A stretch of DNA of 64,000 nucleotides, taken from assembly GCA_022419385.1 (NCBI GenBank), contig JAJUBI010000003.1, positions 3,224,001 through 3,288,000 of the forward strand, given 5' to 3'. The position numbers and the translations under genes are program-made. Source of the stretch: Paraconiothyrium sp. Pb-2020 (taxonomy: Eukaryota > Ascomycota > Dothideomycetes > Pleosporales > Didymosphaeriaceae). Shown here piece by piece: positions 21,404-32,226 of the stretch (positions are counted from its first letter, which is position 1; each line of letters starts with the position of its first letter). Under the pieces are notes generated by a model. It was not told the DNA's origin, did not search any database, and worked only from the letters and a program-made list of their open reading frames with translations.

Positions 21404-22534
21404 TTATTTACTGAGGTCTGCTCCCCAAATCTCCTTCGCAATCTCCACCTCCAATCTGACCTTCGCCCACTGCTCCTCCTCACTCAACTCATTCCCCTCC
21501 ACGGTACTACTAAAGCCGCACTGGTGGCTCAGCGCAAGCTGTTCCAATCCCTTGGGCGCAATCTCTGCCGCCTGCTTCAACCTCTGTACAATTTCCTCCT
21601 TATCATCCAGACCCGCCTTCTTCGAGCTCATAAGGCCCAGCACGACGACCTTGTGCTCAGGAAGGTGGCGCAGCGGGTTGAAGTCTCCTGATCGCGCGTC
21701 ATCGTACTCGAGGAAGTAGGCGTCGACGTTGAGTTCTTTGAAAAGGACTTCAGCAACAGGCTCGTAACCGCCGGATGCGAACCACTTGGAGCGGTAGTTT
21801 CCACGGCAGAGGTGGATACCGATTTTCATGTCCGAGGGGCGCTTGGAAATGGCTTTGTTGATGAGCTCGGCGTATTTGCGCGGTAGGGTTGAAAGATCTT
21901 CGTTGCGGTCTTCGGCCTGCTTGCGCATGTCGGGGTCGCACAGGTACGCGAGGTTGGTGTCATCGAGCTGGACGAAGCGACAGCCTGCCTGGTATAGGCT
22001 ATCTAGCTCCTCCTGGTAAACGCGGGCAAGGTCCTCAAAGAATTCGTCCAGGTCGGGGTACGCCTCGATGTCGATGCTTGCCCTGCCGCCGCGAAAGTGC
22101 ACCATAGTGGGTGATGGGATGCACACTTTTGTGGTCGCGCCGCCGCCGTGCTTCTTGATTTGCTCTTCAAGGAACTTGAAATCGTCGACTTGGATAGGCT
22201 TGGGGTGGCCGAGTTTGCCAGTGACGGCGAGCACGGGGGGTGAGAAGCCGTGCGGGCGGATGAGGCCGGTTTGACCCTTGATCTCGATGCCACTCAGATG
22301 TTGGAGGAAGTCCAGGTGGAAGTATGCACGGCGAAATTCGCCATCGGTTACGGAGCGTAGGCCATTCTCGATTTGCTTCTGCGCAACGTCTGCGACGGCG
22401 GCGTCTTCGACTTTGCGGAGCTCGGAGAGGTCGGACTTTTCGTTGGCGACAGCTTCGCGGGCGTCGAGCACGGTCTTGGGACGCAGGAAGGAGCCTACGT
22501 GGTCGGCTCTATATACACCGAACGGGAGAGGCAT
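21404..22534 (-). CDS. Cobalamin-independent methionine-synthase C-terminal-like protein
   Basis: Single-exon protein of 376 residues, about half the length of full MetE, corresponding to its catalytic C-terminal barrel. Zinc-thiolate centre motifs can be seen in order: IGIHLCRGNYRSKW (His and Cys), FLEYDDARSGD (Glu) and LALSHQCGFSST (Cys). RADHVGSFLRP at the N-terminus and SVTDGEFRRAYFHLDFL are typical of stand-alone MetE-C (YxjG/YxjH-like) enzymes. These proteins probably move methyl groups to or from thiols using other donors than the long MetE; the substrate here is unknown. Cytosolic. Confidence 0.85.
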   Translation of the reverse strand: MPLPFGVYRADHVGSFLRPKTVLDAREAVANEKSDLSELRKVEDAAVADVAQKQIENGLRSVTDGEFRRAYFHLDFLQHLSGIEIKGQTGLIRPHGFSPPVLAVTGKLGHPKPIQVDDFKFLEEQIKKHGGGATTKVCIPSPTMVHFRGGRASIDIEAYPDLDEFFEDLARVYQEELDSLYQAGCRFVQLDDTNLAYLCDPDMRKQAEDRNEDLSTLPRKYAELINKAISKRPSDMKIGIHLCRGNYRSKWFASGGYEPVAEVLFKELNVDAYFLEYDDARSGDFNPLRHLPEHKVVVLGLMSSKKAGLDDKEEIVQRLKQAAEIAPKGLEQLALSHQCGFSSTVEGNELSEEEQWAKVRLEVEIAKEIWGADLSK

Positions 22535-23245
22535 CGTGTGTGGTCTGTGTAGACATGAATGTCAGCTTTCAGCATCTTCTGAAGGCTTCATTCTCACCCA
22601 CCTCAAGGTTTCAATATGCGTGAAAACGTCCAGCGTCTGTCCAGAAGAATACGAGACTAAAGACAGTTGTACAGAAGCTCACCTCGGGCCCTAGTAGTTG
22701 CCCTGACACGAAAATTTCTCTTGGCCCGAAACATCATGAGGTACCCCACCGCGGCAGTTGCGATGGAGGGGCTAACGAAGCTATGCGAGGCCGAGGAGAC
22801 GCACCAGGACCCTGGAAAGGTACCTGTCGTGCCAATCTCACTGCACACGTGCCGTTTGACAGAGGCACACCCGGTTTCCGATGGGTTGAATTCGTGCGAG
22901 GCCGCGGCGTGCATCGGAGCTCACCTCAAGTGTTGCATGCATGGCGAGATCAAGCATGTGTTGGAGAAGCTGACGACAGGGATGACGTCCGGAGGGGTAG
23001 TCTACCCCGCCCGTGCGGCGACGTTGTTCCGACGTAACTTCAAAGGTATTCCAAGTACTGTGTAGAATTATAACAAAAGATTGACAAGATAACATCGGGG
23101 TATCAATTAACCTAGCGCGACTGTACGCCTCAGCACTGCCCTCGTGTCACAACTGCAAGGTCCCTAGTAGACCGATACTGGATGTACTACGGCCGCCCAA
23201 AACAACACTGAACTAGGATGGGTATATCGCTCCATGTCATGGTCC
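22535..23245. other. Intergenic spacer
   Basis: About 0.7 kb. Frames at 22667-23065 (+) and 22657-22914 (-) overlap on opposite strands and have no recognisable domain. Nothing else supported. Confidence 0.4.
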
Positions 23246-25470
23246 CTAATCCGCAGCCTTCAGCAGCTTTGGCTCAACCAATTCACCAAAGGTACCCTCC
23301 CAAATGCTAGTGTCTTCGTCTTCTTCCTCGTTGCCCATCCTAAAGGCACTGACGCCGCCCTTGGTTGGATTGCCCGTATCGGTTTCGCTCGCCTTCTGCG
23401 GGACGTCACGGTCAGCAAGCTTCAACCTGAACGTTCCCGCCCCATTGCCTGAGTCACCCTCCTTCTCAACCATTGCCGTCTTGTAGTCGCTGATGTGTGG
23501 AGTGACGGTGACGGGATCGATGTCGTAAATCTTGAACACAACAACCGCACCAACTTGGATGTCATGTGGTCGCAAGCTTGGAAGCGACTCAACATCTTCA
23601 GGCAGAGGTGGGAGATCGCTTTTCGCGGCAAGCTCTACATCCTGTAGAATCTGACATTCAATAGCATCCGTTGGGTCGGAACCTGCCTTCATAGTCTCGG
23701 GGGAATCGTCGTAGTCAAGGATGGGTGTGTCCTCGGGCTCTTTGTCCTCGTTGTCTTCATAGGGCGCTGCGGTCAGCTGTTTGTTCTTCTTGCCTTTCTT
23801 CCTCTTCGCGTTCTGTTGGTTCTCGCGCATCAACTTGCTGGCCGGATCCCAGTGTTGCTCGAATGGAAATGGAGGGGCACTGAGCTCGTGGTCTTCATCC
23901 CAGCACTCGAACGCGGACAGATTGATACGGGGCTTCCAGAAGTCGGGATCTCGCGCGCCCTCGGACTCAGGAGGCTCTTCAACAACATCTTTTCTTGACA
24001 CTTTTCGCTCAACGTTCACAGCCTGGCGCTGGAGAATGCGGCTAATGGCCGAAACATTGGGTCGAAGGCGTTTTGTGGGTGGTGTTGGTGTAGCGCTACT
24101 TCTCTTAGATGCGGGACCTGGTGTAGCCGCCGGTGAAGCGGTTCCCCTTGGAATCTCTTCCGCTTGTTCTACTCTAGTTGATGAGTCGACCGGGGTCATC
24201 TCGACATCAGGTGCACTATCTGCAAAGCGCGCCATGAGCTCCTGCCTACGTCGCTCAAGCTCGGCAGAATCATCCGCCAGTGTCTTTGTCTCATGGTCCT
24301 CTACTTCCTCGTCCAGCCGCTTCCTCTTGCCAGTCGCTTTAGACATAGCGTGCGTAGGTGTCAGCTTCGGTGAGTCAGGCTCGGCAGGTGTTCCAAGGTA
24401 TTGCTGTAGGTCGGCATACGTAGCGTCTTGATGTAGTTTCCCTTCTGCCTTGAGTTGGTTGAGCTTCACTAATTGTTTTCGCCTGAAATTTCTCCTTCGC
24501 GTCTGCTTCGAGCCCGACCACGGTGCTACGGTGGGTTTCGAGGAGAGAACGTCTGGCGCAGAGCTATCGCTGTCGCTATCTGAGTCTGAACTTGTTGAGT
24601 CTGAAAGACTGTCACTGTTGGAGTTGGAGTCTGCGCTACCCTCAGCCTGCAATTCTGCTTCTGACTGGGAATCGCTGTCAGATTCTGAAGATGAGCCTGA
24701 GCTGCTGTCGGTCTCGATATCCGATGAGGTGTCTGAGGCGTCTTCTTCAGCGGAGCCGGCTCGCGTGTCCAAGTTCTTAGGTTGGACAGAAGCTTCCGAA
24801 GCCGCAGATGAACTGTCATCGTCGGTGTCCGAGTCTATCGAGCCTTCGCTGACATGCCCGGGCACAAAGTCTTCGTCGTCTGAACTATCGTCAGATCCTT
24901 GCTCGTCTGCCTGATCAAATCGCACTGCGTTCCTGCTCTTCTCCACTCCAGCGCCCTTAGAGGGAGACGGCGCTTCCTCGGCTGCTATGCTGAATCCTGC
25001 AGTGTCCTGTTCGATCTGGCGGCGTTTAGGAGGCGGTATTTTCACGGCAGGGCGGAGAGGTTGCCTGAGATACGGTCGACCGAAAGGTATGCCGTCTATA
25101 AGATGACGACCGTCTTCGGAAATCTGCGTACGGCCGCAGAGCGTACGAGAGCGGACTTCGGCGGTCAGAAGAGGTCGGATACTGGTAAACGGTTAGTGGG
25201 CCTATCCAAGTTTGCGCACTCAACTTACGAAATGTGGTCGTCTTCTTTCAGTGTCTGCGGCACAGGCGAGAAATGAAGGCATTCGAAGCCGTCGAGCTCA
25301 ACAATGTAGTCCTCCAAGCCCCATTGCTCCGCTTCTAGCGGTAAGATGTGGTTGACGTCTTCAAGCAGTCGTGCAAACGTGTATGCTTGGGAGCTCGCGG
25401 TGTCCGGCACGCTCCACAGAATGTTGGATACTGGGAGATTGTTTCGCTGCACTGATAGCCGCAGCCGCAT
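23246..25470 (-). CDS. Coilin-like nuclear protein
   Basis: Exons (minus) 25470-25229 and 25181-23246 give 725 residues. The N-terminus MRLRLSVQRNNLPVSNILW, with LLEDVNHILPLEAEQWGLED and GFECLHFSPVPQTLKEDD, fits a ubiquitin-like coilin N-terminal domain, followed by LIDGIPFGRPYLRQPLRPAVK. The middle is very long, acidic and Ser/Asp-rich (many SDSD runs), with KR-rich patches. The C-terminus (DIQVGAVVVFKIYDIDPVTVTP and HISDYKTAMVE) resembles a Tudor-like beta-barrel, as in coilin. Coilin scaffolds Cajal bodies, where snRNPs mature; the fission-yeast counterpart is Mug174. Homology is by architecture and remembered family pattern, so moderate certainty. Confidence 0.68.
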
Positions 25471-26493
25471 TTTAGCGACTCCTCGTGAGGTGGAGTTGTG
25501 GTAGCGTTGCCCTTTTGCGGACGAGAGTGGTGATGGATTGTTGGAGAGCTTGGTCCACTGCAGCATGTGACTTGGCGTCATGGCCTTTCTTCTTCGAGAT
25601 GGCGCGCTTTCCTTCCACCCCGCCATCACATTGCGTCCGGAGGTATCGCGTTCGGAGGTAGCTCGCCTATTACTGCATGAAGAAACCACACCATGATGCA
25701 GGTTACGAGCTTGGGTTTCGTGGTCGACCATTCTGAACACAGGTAATGCTGTGAGCAGTGGCGCTGGTGCTGCTTTTCCTTGCAGGTCTCAGCAAGTTCA
25801 CTGCTATCACACTGCTCGCTGCGATTCAGATCTGAGACGAGTTGTACCTCTCGCCGTTCACTTTGAACCTATTTGATGCTCACCTAGCACTCAGGTCTAG
25901 AAGCTTTCATACGCAGAGTAAACTTATCGGGCATTGTCTCTTCGCAGATGCTACAGACTTCGCTATGATTGATGGATTCTCGGGTAGACTTGGGACCTTC
26001 GGGAAAAGTCGTTACAGGAAGCATCGACGAGATAACGTCTCAACATCTTGGCTGCCTCCTTACAAACCAGAATGACTGAATTACTGTTGTTCGAGTGGGT
26101 CGCACGCTGAATCGACGGGGGGGGGGGGGAAATTTTAGGTATTATCCGATGTCGGACCGATCTGTCAAAAGCCGACGGTCGGTCTCCCCACGGGCTCCAA
26201 TTGGCTTGCTCCCCCACAGACGACGCCGATGACCATGTGTAGAAGGACCGACCTCGATGCCATGTCACGTCCACCGGCCTGAATATCGTATCTTTGTTAT
26301 CGCTTGGTACAGCAGCAGTTTGGTAACCATGTTACACCCGTTTGATCGCACAGGGCCTTCGATAAGAAGATGAAGAGTTCATATTGTAGGCCGTGTCCGC
26401 CGCTACTCGTTTCGCGCACCCAACTGCCACGTCTTGATTCCTGAATCCTCCATCGCTGAATATCTCGCTTTGTGCGGCCCAGATTCGCCAATT
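25471..26493. other. Divergent promoter region with poly-G tract
   Basis: Shared upstream region of the coilin-like gene (-) and the Dal5-type permease (+). A run of 13 G lies at 26117-26129. The frame 5' of the coilin start stays open to 25740 but its composition there is not protein-like. Confidence 0.45.
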
Positions 26494-28120
26494 ATGACGA
26501 CCGCCGATACCAAGCACGCTGACCAGGCCGATGTTGAGCCAGATGTCGCGGCTGGAACATCATACGTGCCAGACCTGAACGACAAAGCCATGGAGAGGCG
26601 CGTCGTCCGCAAAATTGATATGCGGATTCTTCCCTTCATCTGCATATCGTACCTGATCAACTACCTCGATCGCGTATGTGCACGCCATTATGATGCGTCC
26701 GCGAGATGCTAACCATCTATAAGGTGAACCTTGGTAATGCGCGAACCCTCAACAATAATACGCCTGAGAGCAACCTCGTCAAGGAGCTTGATCTTACCGG
26801 CAACCGCTACAACATTGCCGTCGCCGTCTTCTTCGTACCTTATGTCATCTTCGAGGCCCCCAGCAATTTCGCCATGAAGTTCTTCTCGCCTTCAGTCTGG
26901 CTCAGTCGAATCATGATCAGCTGGGGCATAATCACCATTTGCACATGTGCCGTGAAGAGTTTCGGAGGTCTGCTCGCCATCCGATTCTTCCTTGGAGTTG
27001 CTGAGGCTGGTTTCTTTCCCGGTGTAGTCATGTATCTTTGCTATTGGTACAAGCCCTCGGAACGCGAAACTCGTTTGGCCATTTTCGCCGGTTCAGTCGC
27101 GGTCGCGGGAGCCTTCAGCGGTCTACTAGCAACTGGGATCTCCTTCCTGAACGGCAAGGCCGGTCTCGCTGGCTGGCAATGGCTTTTTGTTCTCACAGGT
27201 ATACCCGCTGTTATCTTCGGGGTAATTCTCCTCTGGATGCCTGATTACCCTCAGACTGCCAAGTTTCTAACCGAAGAAGAGCGCGCCTTTGCTATTGCCC
27301 GCATGGGACCCTTTGCACCGAACAAGGAGGACAAAACCTTCAGCGCGGAAGTTGCCAAGCAGACACTCCTAGATCCGCTCTTCTGGATGTACGCAATCAG
27401 CTATTTCTTTATGGTGAACAGCTTAAACGCCTTCTCCTACTTCAGTCCGACAATTATTGCAAACCTGGGTTTCAAAGGCTACACTGGACAACTGCTCACA
27501 GTGCCGCCGAATGTTTTTGGTCTGATCATCATTCTGGCTAATTGCATTCACTCCGATTACTCCAGGGAGCGCATTCGTCACGCACTTGCTGGATTGGCTC
27601 TTGTTGGATCTGGATACCTCATCCTGGCTCTCGTGACAAACTGGATCGGCCGCTACGTCGCCGTTTTCCTAATCGCTTGCACCAACTCAGCCGTCATGCC
27701 ATTCCTGGCTCATCGCACCGCTACTGTATCAGGCTCTACGGCGACCGCTTTGGCTACCGGTGTTACCATCGCCATCTCAAACTGTGGAGGTATTAGTGCG
27801 CCGTTCCTCTTCCCTAGCACCGACGGTCCAAACTACCCTATGGGCAATGTAAGTGAACCTTAGGGAAGTTCTCCCCGATTCTACTGACAATGCTTCAGTG
27901 GACCGTCTTTGGGATGCTCTGCGCTACCTTCCTCATGACCATCTACCTCGGCTTCAGACTTGGAACAAGCTCCGAGTACCGTGATTTTGCGCCTGGAGCC
28001 GCGGAGCAGTTGGCGGCGAGAACGAGCATCGAAGGCAAGCTCCCGAACGAGGCGAGGGATTCGCGTGAGTTTCCTTCCCACAAGCCGGACAACGAGACGA
28101 ACATTGGTAAGGCAGTATAG
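26494..28120 (+). CDS. MFS anion:cation symporter, Dal5/allantoate-permease type
   Basis: Plasma-membrane uptake carrier with 12 predicted helices; relatives import allantoate, nicotinate, pantothenate or similar organic anions. Exons 26494-26673, 26724-27848 and 27899-28120; 508 residues. Family marks are KIDMRILPFICISYLINYLDR at helix 1, NRYNIAVAVFFVPYVIFEAPSN, RFFLGVAEAGFFPGVVMYL and WQWLFVLTGIPAV. A cytosolic tail of about 50 residues ends the protein. The ATG at 26494 is the first in frame (the upstream part begins with TTG). No catabolic enzyme is adjacent, so the substrate cannot be named. Confidence 0.88.
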
Positions 28121-28160
28121 ACGAATTTAGTGATCTACGTAACCAGCAAATCAATGACAC

Positions 28161-28214
28161 TGCTGCCAGATCGTTGCGTTAATGTCGATCATCTGTAAAG
28201 TTCCATGCCTGTAA
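28161..28214 (+). repeat. Degenerate direct repeat, copy A
   Basis: The segment GCTGCCAGATCGTTGCG...GTCGATCAT...TGTAAAGTT...ATGCCTGTAA recurs at 28586-28639 with about 85% identity and small indels. Similarity probably extends weakly about 30 bases upstream of both copies. The origin is unknown; a decayed transposon or local duplication is possible. Confidence 0.6.
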
Positions 28215-28585
28215 GCAGACTTGAGGATTCTATTCTCACGTCGATCGAGCCTAAATTTGTGACTATAAATATCGTCAGTGTGTATCCTCCCTCCAGCTTC
28301 GCATCATTGTGGAGTGACTCAGATCGTCATGCGCGTTCAGATTATTCACGTAATATCATAGCCTAGGAAGACCTACCATGACTTACCGGACCCCGGTGCT
28401 CATATTTCGATTGACCAATTCTGGCATCCTAAATCCTCTAGTGCTTTGCGACGCCCAATCGACACACGCCTCCTTGGTCACCTTCTTGGTCATAAGTGCT
28501 TGGGAACAGCACTCTCGGTAGACGTCAAATCTTCCTGGAACAAAAACCCCTCCTAGTGACTTGTAAACAATATATATCGACACAC

Positions 28586-28639
28586 GGCTGCCAGATCGTT
28601 GCGCAAGGTCGATCATCATGTAAAGTTTAATGCCTGTAA
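28586..28639 (+). repeat. Degenerate direct repeat, copy B
   Basis: Second copy of the segment at 28161-28214, same orientation, 425 bases downstream. Neither copy is in a gene. Confidence 0.6.
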
Positions 28640-29383
28640 AGGCGATGGCGAGTCGCAATGTCTAGCTCTAACACCCACTTAGCAAGTCTATTTAGGTTGG
28701 GGCTTTCGGTTGTAAATTTTAACAGTTCATCAGAGGATTGCGTTCTCATCTTAGGACAAGGCCACGGTGGAGAGTTATCATAGCAGCGAAGCTATAATCG
28801 CGTAGTAGCTAAGCGATATGTTGAATGCTGCGCCTTTACAACTGTAGCTGACCTCCATGTATGCGGGGCTAGTGGCTGCTTCTTCATTCTCCTTCATCTA
28901 TCTCCTGATGATCGCTCCTTACAGATTGTGCTGTCCCTTGCTGTTTGGTATTGCATACAGTTAATTAAGGAAGTTTAGCGAGAACCAGCACTCGCTCCCT
29001 TCATCCATTGAGCACCTACTTTAGGAAATGTCGCCAAACGCCTTTGCTACAAGGTAATACAGTCTCGAAGAGGTGATCGCTGTTTCGATATTCTGAAACG
29101 TGTTGTGTAGATGTCTGAATGTTCGAGGCTACAGTTCCCCGCACCCGCCCCACTTTAACTACTGAACACCTGATCAGGATCCACATGGTAAGCACGCAAG
29201 ACTCCATGGATCTGTTGCAATGTTTACACGCTCACTATTTGCAGCAAAATCTGATCAATACTTTACTCTCTACCTTGTCCACCACACAAATCTTTTGATC
29301 AGATCGTCAGGTTTGACAGCCTGCCGACCGGCCTCACAAGTAGTGGATCTCTCCGGAACAGATACACATTGACAACATCGACA

Positions 29384-29938
29384 ATGACATCAGAACAATC
29401 ATCACCATCGACCCAGTCGGGCCATGACCATTCTCGCGATCGAGAACACCAACATCCAGCTCCAGAAGATGCCTGGAAAACAACCGGCGTCCGTGTAATT
29501 CCAGGAGACTCCCTCGAGCCCGTAGGAGGCCAACACATGACTCCAGGCATGGATCGCGCAGCCGCAATAAACTTCGCACGCGTGGGTGCGCAGAAGCTAT
29601 GGGCCGGTACAGTGCACATTCACGCCGGCGCCAAGACGGGAGCACACCACCACGGCCACCTAGAATCGGTTATCTACGTACTAAAAGGCAAGGCAAGGAT
29701 GCGGTGGGGAGAGAAGCTTGAGTTCACAGCTGAGGCTGGGCCTGGAGACTTCATCTTCGTGCCACCGTACGTGCCGCATCAGGAGATCAATGCGAACGAC
29801 GATGAGAAGCTAGAATGTGTGTTGATGCGAAGCGATAGCGAGGCTGTTGCAATCAATCTACCGGGACTGGAGCCCGTGGAAAGGCCAGAGACAGTGAAAT
29901 GGATAGACCCCACGCATCCGGATGGAGCGGGGGCGTAA
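29384..29938 (+). CDS. Cupin-domain protein
   Basis: Single-exon protein of 184 residues with one conserved beta-barrel. The metal-binding cupin motif 1 is near residues 84-105: HIHAGAKTGAHHHGHLESVIYV with several His and a Glu; motif 2 is PGDFIFVPPYVPHQEIN, carrying the last His. The first 40 residues are Ser/His-rich and likely disordered. There is no signal peptide, so the protein is probably cytosolic. Such small fungal cupins may be dioxygenases, isomerases or non-catalytic; the sequence does not decide. The ATG at 29384 is the first in frame after a TTG. Confidence 0.85.
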   Translation: MTSEQSSPSTQSGHDHSRDREHQHPAPEDAWKTTGVRVIPGDSLEPVGGQHMTPGMDRAAAINFARVGAQKLWAGTVHIHAGAKTGAHHHGHLESVIYVLKGKARMRWGEKLEFTAEAGPGDFIFVPPYVPHQEINANDDEKLECVLMRSDSEAVAINLPGLEPVERPETVKWIDPTHPDGAGA

Positions 29939-30508
29939 CATACCTAAAGCGGCGCTGGACGCAATGGAGCGAGTTGGGTTCTGTCAGTGTGCAAAATACT
30001 GGGGTTTTACTGTACTACCTACTTTACACATAAGAAATTGTGCACAGAGCAAGTAAGAATCCCACTCGACTTTGAGCATTTGTGGGAAATAGTTATCCTT
30101 CATCGGTCAGCACCTAATCATGTAAGAACCTGGAAGCACCATACTTGCTGTGCCTTTCAAGCCAACCACGACAGCTTGTAGCACAGTCGAATCTCATTGT
30201 TGTAGAAAAGAAAAAACGTAATCCGGACACCGGGTAGAGTTACACATGATCTGCAGGAGAAGGTTCTGAGCAAGTCTCGGCTTGTGAGGTGATTGTGTCT
30301 GTGTCTCATGGGTGTGTTTCATAAGTGCTTCTCGAAAGTCATACCGGCTGGGTTAGATAGGGTTTAGCGAACTCCATGAGGGAGCGAATCGTATGATCAG
30401 GAGTACCTTACTTATCGTACGCTACTGGGGTGCCCCAAGAAGGAATCATTCACTTAGACTATGGTATGAAGTTGACTACAGCAATGTACATGCTAGGTAT
30501 TGGAATGC
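29939..30508. other. Spacer between convergent genes
   Basis: Holds 3' UTRs of the cupin (+) and esterase (-). Nothing else seen. Confidence 0.4.
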
Positions 30509-31502
30509 CTAGGATGTGATCCCGAAGAACTTGAGCAGAACAGGCTCTACAGGAGGTGCGATGTGCCCTACACCCTGTCCGAAATATCCAACCAACTTGT
30601 TCGAATCACCGTAGATCATCTTCGTGTACGCTGCGCCTTCGTCCACAGAACTCCCAGTCTGATTTGCCGTATTCGTGACGCCAAGAACCGTTGACCATTG
30701 CTTGAGCTGCTCGTATCCGCATGTCGGACGAACGAGTGAGTCAGCTAGTCCATGGGCGACCAGGAACCGTGGTCGTTTTCCAGTGTATCCAGGATAGGCA
30801 TTATACACAAACTGAGCCCACTCGGCCGGGGTATGAGTGAGCCCTTGGGCACAGGTTTGGTTTGAGCCCATAGGTGTAGGGTCGCCTTTGGAGCCTGCCA
30901 AACAGCCGAACGCGGTACCGGAATAAGCTGCACCAGCTTCGAAAACATCGGGATAGGAGCCAACCATAACATTGCTCATCATTGCACCAGAAGAGCCACC
31001 CATGACATAGACCTTGGCTTTGTCGCCGTTGTATTTGTTAAGCGTGTAGTTGACCATGCTAATGATGCAAAGGGCGTCGCCGCTACCCCCATGAGTAAGA
31101 GACCCGGCATTGTTGACATCCCAGCAGCTGGAGTACGTTGTTGTTTGGGGATAAATGAGAATGAAGCCTTGACTTTCCGAGTACGAAGGCAACTTAGTCC
31201 CGCTGTACCATTGAGAAGCGCTGCCAAGGCAAGGATGCAACTTCAAGACTTTTGAGTTCTCGTTTCATTCCATGTTTGAGGGGCAATCATACGTACAGCA
31301 ACAACGATGGCTGGATTTGTAGCAACTTTGGCTGGAACTGAGATGTACATCTACTAGGAATGAGCAGAGAACTGAACTGACTTCCTATCCAACACACCTG
31401 AAGGTTCGTTGGATTCGTGCCGAAACCAGTCACCTGCGTCAAAGCTCCAAAGACTGCCCCAGTGCAGGCCGACAGGCCGAGAATCTGCTTTAGTACTTTC
31501 AT
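30509..31502 (-). CDS. Secreted CE1-family esterase (acetyl xylan / feruloyl esterase type)
   Basis: Removes acyl groups from plant-cell-wall polysaccharide. Exons (minus): 31502-31398, 31350-31297, 31240-30509; 296 residues. Signal peptide at the N-terminus (MKVLKQILGLSACTGAVFGA). The mature enzyme opens TQVTGFGTNPTNLQMYI, typical of AxeA-like CE1 enzymes. The nucleophile Ser is in VMGGSSGAM (about 136), the acid in HGLADSLV (about 221) and the His in GQGVGHIAP (about 280). PCLGSASQWYSG near residue 56 forms the oxyanion loop. No cellulose-binding module is attached. Family relatives include PHB-depolymerase-like esterases, but the closest look is acetyl xylan esterase. Confidence 0.9.
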
Positions 31503-32029
31503 TTCGTGTATTAAAGGTCAAAGACTTCGCGCTCAATCAGAAAGGATGCAAATGTTGTCTATCTCATCAAGGGACTTCAGAGGCTCTTTAAACATGCTTC
31601 CCACGTCGTCACCGGCTCTGGGCGTCCTCGAACGGAAATAGGACGTGCATATTACCAAACGTCATTTACGCCGGATGTTTTGGCAAATAAGAAGTCTCGT
31701 GAAAGCCACTTTCGAAATACTCTAGACCAGCTAAACTCAATGTCAAGAGAATGCCAAGGTTTTGCTGTTAATGGTGGAAAACCAGGCGTTATGAGCGGTT
31801 TAGGTAGTTGCGACGAGGTTGTAACTATAGCCGGTGGGGTAGTAGACTGCTGTCCAGCGTCTTTCCCGGGCGGCAGCTTAACTCGGGATCTGCGCATCCA
31901 TGAAAGGATTTCGGTTGCCTGGTACGGCAGCCATTAAATTATCCGGAAACCTGGCAGGATGCAGGTCAACCCGACCTGACTTTAGTGACAGCGGCCTTGA
32001 CTAAGACTAAATTAGCTATGTAGACCTGA

Positions 32030-32095
32030 ACCACCTTTCAACCACCTTTCAACCACCTTTCAACCACCTTTTAAGCACCTTTTAACCATCTTTTA
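32030..32095 (+). repeat. 11-base tandem array
   Basis: Six head-to-tail units of ACCACCTTTCA: three are perfect, the next ones are ACCACCTTTTA, AGCACCTTTTA and ACCATCTTTTA. Changes are mostly C to T and increase toward the right, merging into an AT-only stretch. Confidence 0.9.
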
Positions 32096-32158
32096 AATAT
32101 ATTTAAAACATATTTGAAAAAAAAAATTCAGAGTATTTTTCAAATAATAAACTCTAGG

Positions 32159-32226
32159 ATTAGAGTTAGATAAAATTAGAGTTAGAAGGTTAGAGTTAGA
32201 TAGAGTTAGAGTATAGGGTTAGGGCT
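32159..32226 (+). repeat. TTAGAG / TTAGGG-like interstitial array
   Basis: A run of ATTAGAGTTAGA-type units ends with TATAGGGTTAGGGC. TTAGGG is the usual telomere repeat of filamentous fungi; here most copies read TTAGAG. The array is short, imperfect and inside the MITE-like element, so it is not a chromosome end. Confidence 0.7.

Larger units (their letters stand above)
28121..29383. other. Intergenic spacer with degenerate direct repeats
   Basis: About 1.26 kb without a gene. It contains two related segments, listed separately. The part from 28660 to 29380 shows nothing I can name. Confidence 0.4.

Noticed and set aside
24450..24914. Plus-strand Ser/Glu-rich open frame
   Set aside because: Antisense of the acidic Ser/Asp repeats of the coilin-like gene.
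32159..32226. True telomere or chromosome end
   Set aside because: Array is short, degenerate and flanked on both sides by unique gene-bearing sequence.
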